Shown one piece after another: positions 1-5,085 of a stretch of DNA of 6,417 nucleotides. The stretch is taken from assembly GCA_021797385.1 (NCBI GenBank), contig JAJZZW010000112.1, forward strand, positions 1-6,417. The letters are read 5' to 3'. The stretch is from Thermoplasmata archaeon (GTDB lineage Archaea; Thermoplasmatota; Thermoplasmata; Thermoplasmatales; Thermoplasmataceae). Position 1 is the first letter of the stretch. Each line of letters starts with the position of its first letter. Both the position numbers and the translations under genes were made by a program. The notes under the pieces are model-generated. The model worked only from the letters and a program-made list of their open reading frames with translations. It made no database searches and was not told the DNA's origin.

Positions 1-1752
1 GTTCGCGACAGGGAATCCTGATACTGCTGAAGCAAAGTATCCACTTATATTATTTGATTTCCATATGGTTACATTGGAAGCGTTGTATAATTCATAGTTC
101 AGGTAGTTATAGCCGGGAAGGCTGTAATCGGATACATATGATTTATATGTAGGGTTCTGACTTGTATACTGTATATACAGCGAAGGCATATTTTGCATTA
201 CCACACTTGCATTGGTGTTATGCAGCAGGACTCCTGCAAATACAGGGAATGCGTAATCGTTGAATTCCTCGAATAAAGAGCTTATGGGCATTACCTGATA
301 GTTGTCCAATACATAGGGATTTCCAGCAGTTCCATTTCCGTATAATGATATGTTTGCAATCTGGGCGTTGTCAAATGCATACAGTGGAGTGTAAATGCCC
401 ATGTTGTAATCATGCATCAATGAAACATTCTGGCCTGGCATGAAGTATGCATTCATATAATTGCTCAGCAATGCCTGTGCGGTATACTGCCCGGATGGAA
501 GGGTAAAGCTATATTTACCAGATAGTGAAAGGGGCGCCCATTGTGCATTTGATGCGTTAAATGTATTGCCTTCAGATACAAACATAAATGCGTTTGATGG
601 TGCTACCATGCCACTGTAATGCGTCATTGCATTGCTGCCGGATATATTCCACATGCCATAGACAAAAGAAGGCCCCGGTGTTAAATATGCTGTGTCATTG
701 GCCCATGAAACTGCTACACCTTCTGAAGTTTCTCCAGTTTCAGAACCAACATCGTATGCAGATGGTACGTTCACATAGCCTTTGCTGCCCTTGTACATGA
801 GATTCATTGTCGCGTTGACGTTATATACAGATGTGGTGCTTCCTCCACCTGGCCCTCCAACCATGATTTCAAAATCATAGGGTATAAATCCGGTAGGGGT
901 TATCTGTGTACCGCTTGCGAGGTATTCAGGAGCCTTTGCAGTAAATGTGGAGGGCTGCCCGTATGTGGAATTAAATATAGCATAATCATATGACCCGGAC
1001 TGGACATGGTTACCGCTCATTATGGAATAGTTGAAAAACACTGCGCTGTCCCTGTCTACAACGGTTGAGTTCAGGTATAGATTAAGTGAGAATGGAGTTG
1101 TCACATGGATAGTCGGGCCTATGGCATAGTAAAACGTTGGTGCACAGAGTATTCCGCCGTATGAATGGAACACATTGCTGCTAATTGAAACGGCAGGGGA
1201 CGAGAAATTCCATATATTCGTAAGGAACTGAACTGTCTGTGTCCTCTCCGAATAGAATGCAACGTTCTGTGTCCAGAAAGTATATGTTGAATTGCCAAAC
1301 AGTGTAACATTGGTTAGAACTGAATTCAGCTGGAAAGTTTCACTTGTTGGCCCATCATTCAGCAGATAAAACTGGCTCATGTTTTTTATACCTATAGAAG
1401 CCATTACACTGGGTGTTGTTAAGTTATAGCCCACAAGTTTCCCGGATACGTTTTTAGTTCCATAGAACCCTATTCCCATAGGAGCTGGCGCACTGTTATA
1501 TGATGGTGCAATTACGCCATTATCCCGCGTGATGTTATTATAAAATGCAGGAACGCTCGCATATTTTAACGGTATCCCTTTTTCTTCAAGTTTCTTCTCA
1601 ATGGCAAGCAATCTCGAATCACTATTTTGTTGCGTACTCTGATGAGATACGGCAGGTGTAGCTGCCGGTGCTGTTGTTCCCTGTGATGTAACAACAGCGA
1701 AAGCTAGAGCAACAAATATTATAGCTACCACAATCGCTAATAGTTTCTTCAT
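1..1752 (-). CDS. Thermopsin-like secreted acid protease (peptidase A5 family), N-terminal 584 codons; 3' end outside window
   Basis: The frame is open from the ATG at 1752 to the window edge. Residues 1-3 (MKK) and a hydrophobic run at about 4-22 look like a signal peptide or signal anchor. A Ser/Thr/Ala/Gln-rich linker and a charged segment (about 45-60), possibly a propeptide, follow. Thermopsin-type features then appear: MGIGFYG (92-98), FWTQNV (159-164) and the Gly-rich GGPGGGS (299-305). The family comprises acid-active, pepstatin-sensitive extracellular endopeptidases; I cannot assign catalytic residues. About 21 N-X-S/T sequons and one cysteine in the visible part suit an exported glycoprotein. 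From about residue 471 the GNGTAGNPYVL pattern and following short strands resemble NosD-type parallel beta-helix repeats, suggesting a large multidomain protein. The start is supported by a TATA box about 25 nt upstream. Likely role: digestion of external protein. The family call is strong; the exact substrate is unknown. Confidence 0.9.
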   Translation of the reverse strand, partial: MKKLLAIVVAIIFVALAFAVVTSQGTTAPAATPAVSHQSTQQNSDSRLLAIEKKLEEKGIPLKYASVPAFYNNITRDNGVIAPSYNSAPAPMGIGFYGTKNVSGKLVGYNLTTPSVMASIGIKNMSQFYLLNDGPTSETFQLNSVLTNVTLFGNSTYTFWTQNVAFYSERTQTVQFLTNIWNFSSPAVSISSNVFHSYGGILCAPTFYYAIGPTIHVTTPFSLNLYLNSTVVDRDSAVFFNYSIMSGNHVQSGSYDYAIFNSTYGQPSTFTAKAPEYLASGTQITPTGFIPYDFEIMVGGPGGGSTTSVYNVNATMNLMYKGSKGYVNVPSAYDVGSETGETSEGVAVSWANDTAYLTPGPSFVYGMWNISGSNAMTHYSGMVAPSNAFMFVSEGNTFNASNAQWAPLSLSGKYSFTLPSGQYTAQALLSNYMNAYFMPGQNVSLMHDYNMGIYTPLYAFDNAQIANISLYGNGTAGNPYVLDNYQVMPISSLFEEFNDYAFPVFAGVLLHNTNASVVMQNMPSLYIQYTSQNPTYKSYVSDYSLPGYNYLNYELYNASNVTIWKSNNISGYFASAVSGFPVAN

Positions 1753-1772
1753 AAAAATAAAACGTTTCAAAG

Positions 1773-1780
1773 TATAAAAA
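1773..1780 (-). promoter_or_regulatory. TATA box of the thermopsin gene
   Basis: On the minus strand the sequence reads TTTTTATA, preceded by an A-rich GTAAAA stretch that could be the TFB-recognition element. Its centre lies about 25 nt before the ATG at 1752, so transcription would start at or next to the start codon, giving a leaderless mRNA. No Shine-Dalgarno-like sequence lies before the ATG, which agrees with this. Confidence 0.65.
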
Positions 1781-1821
1781 TTTTACTTAATAACTATTTA
1801 GCACGATAATCATCATTATAA

Positions 1822-1832
1822 AAATTTAAATA
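1822..1832 (+). promoter_or_regulatory. Candidate TATA box of the helix-turn-helix gene
   Basis: The AATTTAAATAC stretch matches the archaeal TATA consensus well. It lies about 60 nt before the ATG at 1891, predicting transcription from near 1853 and a leader of about 35-40 nt. This gene would therefore differ from the leaderless genes in the window. The core ATTTAAAT is self-complementary, so it could also bind TBP in the other direction. A weaker AT-rich stretch near 1860-1867 would give a leaderless transcript and cannot be excluded. Confidence 0.45.
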
Positions 1833-1852
1833 CAACCTTAACAACATTGTAT
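1830..1852. repeat. Inverted repeat ATACAA-N11-TTGTAT, possible operator
   Basis: Two perfect 6-bp arms (1830-1835 and 1847-1852) are separated by 11 nt, giving a half-site spacing of 17 nt. The repeat starts in the candidate TATA box of the helix-turn-helix gene and ends at its predicted transcription start, a usual place for an archaeal repressor site. Short AT-rich inverted repeats also arise by chance, so the operator role is a guess. Confidence 0.25.
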
Positions 1853-1876
1853 ATTCCTTAATTATTTCTACATTAT

Positions 1877-1880
1877 AGGT
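1877..1880 (+). promoter_or_regulatory. Weak ribosome binding site of the helix-turn-helix gene
   Basis: AGGT lies 10 nt before the ATG at 1891 and matches four bases of the archaeal GGAGGTGATC Shine-Dalgarno consensus. It makes sense only if the gene has a leader, as predicted from the TATA box near 1822-1832. Confidence 0.3.
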
Positions 1881-1890
1881 ATATCATATT

Positions 1891-2235
1891 ATGAACCAGA
1901 AACTTGAAGAAGCAATTGCTGGACTGAGGTGCGTTAATAAACCGGTTAAGCAGATAGCAAAAACACTTGGGATAAAAAAAGATGCAATTGAAAAAATAAT
2001 AAAGGACTGGATAATGGATACAGACCCATACATAAATGAGCTCATAGGGGAAAGAAAAGTAAATAACATACCTGATGCCAATGAAATGAAACTTCTTGTT
2101 AAAATGGCTCCTGGTGATCTTCTAGGTGATAAAAGGATTCTGGATTACATTGCAAAAAAAAGAAATGATCACCATGACAGATTTATGGATTGTATAAGGT
2201 ATAAAATAAAAATTATGCTTGAAAACAAAAAATAA
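1891..2235 (+). CDS. Small basic helix-turn-helix protein of unknown function
   Basis: I do not recognise the family of this 114-residue protein. Residues about 18-40 form a good helix-turn-helix: VKQIAKTLG as the first helix, a turn at G27-I28, and KKDAIEKIIKDW as the recognition helix, with the usual Ala, Gly and Ile spacing (A23, G27, I33). The C-terminal half is highly charged and ends in a Lys/Arg-rich predicted helix (about 86-114). There is no signal peptide or membrane segment. The protein is probably cytoplasmic and DNA-binding. It is transcribed divergently from the thermopsin gene, so control of that protease or of itself is possible but unproven. Codon use resembles the neighbours. 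The 3' end converges on the symporter gene with a 13-bp gap. The ORF length and sensible protein support a real gene. Confidence 0.72.
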   Translation: MNQKLEEAIAGLRCVNKPVKQIAKTLGIKKDAIEKIIKDWIMDTDPYINELIGERKVNNIPDANEMKLLVKMAPGDLLGDKRILDYIAKKRNDHHDRFMDCIRYKIKIMLENKK

Positions 2236-2248
2236 AAAATAATAAAAA
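2215..2248 (-). terminator. Oligo-T terminator of the symporter operon
   Basis: Read on the minus strand, the bases directly after the symporter stop codon form successive T runs (TTTTTATTATTTTTTATTTTTTGTTTTC), the usual form of an archaeal intrinsic terminator; no hairpin is needed. Most of it lies in the Lys/Asn codons that end the convergent helix-turn-helix gene, so the same bases act as coding sequence on the other strand. Confidence 0.6.
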
Positions 2249-3766
2249 TTATCCTACTTCTTCCATATTCTCTATATCTTCAAATTCTGAGTTTTCTATT
2301 ATTCCCTCTTCCTTCACTTTATTCATTCCTTTCATAATTGCCATTCCTATGCCAACAACTATAAGATTCAGTAGCAGTGCAAATACGCCTATATAGACAA
2401 AATGGAAGTCTGCATATAAGGAACTTTTGAAGTCAAGCTCTGCCAGCATAACTATTGTTGTTGTCAATCCCACAGCCCAACCTGCTGCTACGGGGTACTT
2501 ATTCAGTTTTCTTGTGAAGAGTGCCAGGTATACAGCCGGAAGGGTTTGCATTATGAAAGCCCCGCCAATTGTCTGCAGGTATACTATTTCCCCTGATGCT
2601 GCTGGTACCAGAGAGAATATAAGGGCAGCTATAATTACAACGATAACCAGTACCCTTGATAGGTTTGTCTGGGTCCTTTCAGATGCATTCGGATTTATGT
2701 ATTCAACATAAACATTCCTTGTAAGCAGATTGGCAGATGCCAGAGCCATAATGGATGCGGGAACAATACTCCCTACTACAACTGCAGCGAAAGCAAAAGC
2801 AGTAAAGGAGGCAGGGAACAGATCAAGTACCAGGCGTGGCAGAGCTTCACTGCTTACTTTCGGGTATCCATTGAAATAGACCACTGCCATTATTCCTACT
2901 ATAGCTACAAACATTAGCAGTACATTGTAAAGTGGTAGTAAGGAAGCGTTTCTCCTTATGGTTTTAGAATCTTTAGCTCCCAATGTTCCGGTAATTGCAT
3001 GCGGATAAAGGAATAATGCCAGTGCTGAACCAAGGGCAAGTGTGGTATAGCCCACATCTATAACTGGAGAGATATTCAGTAGGTGCGGGCTTATTGTTGC
3101 TGCTTTCCCGAATATTGCACCGAATCCTCCTAGTTTTATGGGTATGTATATTATAATAACTATAACGGCTACCCATATAATGGCATCCTTCAATATTGAT
3201 GTAAGTGCCGGCCCCCTTAAACCGCTGACAAATGTAAATCCTGCCACAAGAATGAAAGCAATTATCAGGCTTACTGTTATAGGAAGAGACAGTGATGCAA
3301 GTACATACTTGATTCCTGTAATTTGCAGTGCTATATATGGCAGTTCTGCAAGGACTCCTGTAAGTGCTATGATCATTGCCAGCGACCTTGATGAAAATCT
3401 GTCTTTCACAAAATCGGAAGCTGTGATATATCCACGCCTTTTTGAGACATTCCATAATTTGGGCATTGTTCCATATACAATTGGATAAATCATTACACCA
3501 TATGCTATGGCGAACATTGCGAAGGCCCCGCCACCAATATGAGCTGTTGCTGCTGCGCCAGGAACGGCTATTAATGTATATGCTGTGTATAGGTCACCGC
3601 CCAGCAGGAACCACATTACCACAGTTCCAAATCTCCTTCCTCCAAGGCTCCATTCTCCCTTGGCATCCATATCTGCCGGTTTTCTCCAGAAATATGCCAT
3701 GTAACCGGCAAATAGCACTATTACTATGATAGCAAAGAATAAAGCAAGGTCAAGATCTGTAAACAT
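2249..3766 (-). CDS. Sodium:solute symporter (SSS family), monocarboxylate-permease type
   Basis: This 505-residue integral membrane protein has about 13 hydrophobic segments, as expected for the SSS/LeuT-fold family (usually 450-550 residues). A first helix (about 7-27) is followed by the family motif SLGGRRFG (40-47), the helix containing GGDLYTAYT (56-64), and a cytoplasmic loop with RRGYITASDF (about 110-119). The stretch ASIMALASANLL-TRNVY (337-353) corresponds to the helix that supplies part of the Na2 site in SSS proteins. It resembles the MctP/MctC/YhjB-type branch, which carries short-chain monocarboxylates such as acetate, pyruvate or lactate, more than PutP or SGLT. The C-terminal tail is acidic and probably cytoplasmic. 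The upstream DUF3311 partner supports this placement. The substrate and coupling ion (Na+ or H+) cannot be fixed from sequence. The start is supported by a strong Shine-Dalgarno site. Confidence 0.9.
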   Translation of the reverse strand: MFTDLDLALFFAIIVIVLFAGYMAYFWRKPADMDAKGEWSLGGRRFGTVVMWFLLGGDLYTAYTLIAVPGAAATAHIGGGAFAMFAIAYGVMIYPIVYGTMPKLWNVSKRRGYITASDFVKDRFSSRSLAMIIALTGVLAELPYIALQITGIKYVLASLSLPITVSLIIAFILVAGFTFVSGLRGPALTSILKDAIIWVAVIVIIIYIPIKLGGFGAIFGKAATISPHLLNISPVIDVGYTTLALGSALALFLYPHAITGTLGAKDSKTIRRNASLLPLYNVLLMFVAIVGIMAVVYFNGYPKVSSEALPRLVLDLFPASFTAFAFAAVVVGSIVPASIMALASANLLTRNVYVEYINPNASERTQTNLSRVLVIVVIIAALIFSLVPAASGEIVYLQTIGGAFIMQTLPAVYLALFTRKLNKYPVAAGWAVGLTTTIVMLAELDFKSSLYADFHFVYIGVFALLLNLIVVGIGMAIMKGMNKVKEEGIIENSEFEDIENMEEVG

Positions 3767-3975
3767 CAGTGCACCACCTTCCTTTTCTTTTCACTGTTCT
3801 CTATAAAATAAACAGTTGACGTCAGGGCTGCTGCTATGAATATCCATACAAGTTGATACCAGTAAAAGAATGGTATCCCACCAAGCTCCGGTTTGACCCT
3901 TGTATATATAGTTACCCCGGCTACCATAAAAATGTATGGTAAAGCCAATAGTATAAATTTCAATATCGGATTCAT
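3766..3975 (-). CDS. DUF3311-type small membrane protein, partner of the symporter
   Basis: This 69-residue protein has two predicted membrane helices, about 5-24 and 36-58, joined by a short loop with RVKPELGG. The second helix begins with the aromatic PFFYWYQLVWIF stretch (35-46) typical of DUF3311 proteins. The tail (SEKKRKVVH) is basic and probably cytoplasmic. DUF3311 genes are commonly found directly upstream of SSS-family symporters, as in the Bacillus yhjC-yhjB pair; their role is unproven but is presumed to be a small subunit or assembly factor. The stop and the next start overlap by one base (TGATG), so translation is probably coupled. The ATG is supported by a TATA box 26-27 nt upstream, which makes this the leaderless first gene of the operon. 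Another overlapping frame here is discounted. Confidence 0.85.
   Translation of the reverse strand: MNPILKFILLALPYIFMVAGVTIYTRVKPELGGIPFFYWYQLVWIFIAAALTSTVYFIENSEKKRKVVH
3774..3782 (-). promoter_or_regulatory. Strong Shine-Dalgarno site of the symporter gene
   Basis: On the minus strand GGAAGGTGG lies about 8 nt before the symporter ATG at 3766, inside the last codons of the DUF3311 gene. It matches GGAGGTG closely and fixes the symporter start. It contrasts with the first genes in the window, which have no such site. Confidence 0.7.
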
Positions 3976-3997
3976 TAAAAGGTTTACTGTTCAATAA

Positions 3998-4005
3998 TAT
4001 ATAAA
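3998..4005 (-). promoter_or_regulatory. TATA box of the DUF3311-symporter operon
   Basis: The minus strand reads TTTATATA, a near-perfect archaeal TATA box, centred 26-27 nt before the ATG at 3975. This spacing predicts a leaderless transcript and supports that start codon. Confidence 0.75.
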
Positions 4006-4012
4006 TATTTCT

Positions 4013-4037
4013 ATTAATGCATCAATAAAGCTTTATT
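4013..4037. repeat. Two overlapping 14-bp palindromes, possible regulator site
   Basis: AATAAAGCTTTATT at 4024-4037 is a perfect 14-bp palindrome. It overlaps ATTAATGCATCAAT at 4013-4026, which is palindromic except for one mismatched pair. Together they sit just upstream of the symporter operon TATA box, where archaeal activators such as Lrp/AsnC-type proteins often bind. No regulator is identified, and AT-rich DNA makes such matches easier by chance. Confidence 0.35.
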
Positions 4038-4067
4038 TATCAAATAATAAAAATTATGTATTTTTTT

Positions 4068-4088
4068 TATAATATTTAAGATATTATA
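4068..4088. repeat. Inverted repeat TATAATAT-N5-ATATTATA
   Basis: Two perfect 8-bp arms flank a 5-nt loop (TTAAG). On the plus strand a run of eight T residues (4061-4068) precedes it and overlaps its first base, so it does not have the order of a hairpin terminator. The arms are all A/T, so chance is a serious alternative. Confidence 0.3.
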
Positions 4089-4108
4089 TTTATTGCTGTT
4101 AAATTTAT

Positions 4109-4141
4109 ATAATATTAAAAAAATAACTACATAAATATTAT
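4109..4141. repeat. Inverted repeat ATAATATT-N17-AATATTAT
   Basis: The arms at 4109-4116 and 4134-4141 are exact complements separated by 17 nt. The same ATAATATT word also occurs at 4069-4076, so the word recurs about every 25-40 bp. This could be a multi-copy protein site or simply low-complexity A/T sequence. Confidence 0.25.
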
Positions 4142-4333
4142 TAAATAGTGAAATTATCAAAATATTAATAATTTTCTAGATAAGTGGTAACATTAACCAT
4201 GGGAAGTGTATTTATTGCCTCAATTCATTTCCGGCTATTGCATATCAGAATATAGTTAACGGCAATATAGCATTGAAATAGAAATAGGAAAAGGCTATGT
4301 TCTCTGAAATATAATTTAAAAACTGGAAGTAAA

Positions 4334-4344
4334 TATTTATTTAA
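4334..4344 (+). promoter_or_regulatory. TATA box of the nadE-antiporter operon
   Basis: The TATTTATTTAA stretch is centred about 26 nt before the GTG at 4365, the same spacing as the other two leaderless promoters here. No Shine-Dalgarno sequence lies between it and the GTG. The spacing helps fix the GTG as the start. Confidence 0.6.
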
Positions 4345-4364
4345 CTCTATTTTATTATCATAAT

Positions 4365-5084
4365 GTGAAAGATATATATGTCGATAAAATTCAGGCAATA
4401 CGCGAATTTTTAAAAGAAAAAATAGGGGAAAAACATGCAGTTCTGGGAATAAGTTCCGGAATAGACAGTTCCCTAGTACTGACATTGCTGGCAACTTCCA
4501 TTGACAGGAATAAAATAAAGGCCATATTCATGCCTGATAAATACACAAAACCGGATGACTATGAAGATATTAAGAAACTTTCAGAATCAACCGGTTTAGA
4601 TATTATTACAGTAAATATAGAAAGCGTACTTGAATCATACAGAGCATTACTTGATACTTCAGATAAAAAACTTGAGGGGAACATAAGGTCCAGAATCAGG
4701 GCAAACATACTTTATTACCACGCTAATTTGCTGGGAGGGCTTGTAATAGGAACAACAAACAGAACAGAATACTTACTCGGTTACTACACAAAGTATGGCG
4801 ATGGTGCCTGTGATATTGAACCCATTGAAGGACTTTTCAAAACAGATGTGTGGAAAATTGCATCCATTTTGAAAGTCCCACAATCCATAATAGACAAAAA
4901 ACCATCGGCAGGCCTGTGGGAAAATCAATACGACGAAGATGAACTCAAAATGGATTATCATGAAATAGATAGGATACTTTCGGATATATTTGATAATCAT
5001 ACACTTAATGGAAAATATGAAAAACTCATGGAACTATACCTGAAATCAATGCACAAAAGAGAACTCCCAAAGGCTATGAATTGA
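4365..5084 (+). CDS. nadE: NH3-dependent NAD+ synthetase
   Basis: The enzyme makes NAD+ from nicotinic acid adenine dinucleotide, ATP and ammonia, the last step of NAD+ synthesis, in the cytoplasm. The 239 residues cover the whole synthetase domain and no glutaminase domain is present, so ammonia is used directly. The PP-loop that binds ATP pyrophosphate reads GISSGIDSS (28-36), with Ser31 where SGGxDS has Gly. Other family motifs are RSRIRANILYYHAN (108-121), GTTNRTEYLLGYYTKYGDGA (129-148) for dinucleotide binding, DIEPIEGLFKTDVW (150-163), and KPSAGLWENQYDEDEL (179-194). The start is GTG: no in-frame ATG lies between it and the upstream in-frame stop, and a TATA box sits 26 nt upstream. It is the first gene of an operon with the antiporter that begins one base after its stop. 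Length is near the family norm of about 240-275. Confidence 0.95.
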   Translation: MKDIYVDKIQAIREFLKEKIGEKHAVLGISSGIDSSLVLTLLATSIDRNKIKAIFMPDKYTKPDDYEDIKKLSESTGLDIITVNIESVLESYRALLDTSDKKLEGNIRSRIRANILYYHANLLGGLVIGTTNRTEYLLGYYTKYGDGACDIEPIEGLFKTDVWKIASILKVPQSIIDKKPSAGLWENQYDEDELKMDYHEIDRILSDIFDNHTLNGKYEKLMELYLKSMHKRELPKAMN

Positions 5085-5085
5085 G

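Larger units (their letters stand above)
3976..4364. other. AT-rich divergent intergenic region with palindromes, no gene seen
   Basis: This 389-bp stretch separates the divergent symporter and nadE operons and is much richer in A and T than the flanking genes. It holds both operon promoters at its two ends, a perfect 14-bp palindrome at 4024-4037 and several 8-bp inverted repeats between 4068 and 4141. The only short plus-strand ORF I examined (18 codons from the ATG at 4199) has no convincing promoter or ribosome site. I see no tRNA or other structured RNA. Confidence 0.6.

Noticed and set aside
588..800. A 70-codon plus-strand frame rich in Cys, His and Leu.
   Set aside because: It lies antisense inside the thermopsin coding region, its composition is unlike a real protein, and it has no promoter or ribosome site.
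2973..3455. A 160-codon minus-strand frame and several plus-strand frames within the symporter gene.
   Set aside because: They are out-of-frame or antisense shadows of a clear 505-residue membrane protein with recognisable family motifs.
3791..3994. A 67-codon minus-strand frame overlapping the DUF3311 gene.
   Set aside because: Its start lies upstream of the inferred transcription start near 3975, and the competing frame matches DUF3311 features.
4061..4088. A T run next to an inverted repeat, considered as a hairpin terminator.
   Set aside because: The T run comes before the hairpin on the plus strand and becomes an A run after it on the minus strand, the wrong order in both directions; no gene ends here.
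4199..4255. A possible 18-residue peptide (MGSVFIASIHFRLLHIRI) in the intergenic region.
   Set aside because: There is no TATA box at the right distance and no Shine-Dalgarno site, and such a short frame is expected by chance.
4225..4494. An 89-codon minus-strand frame across the nadE start.
   Set aside because: It is antisense to nadE and its promoter, and its aromatic- and Leu-rich composition reflects A/T-rich DNA read backwards.
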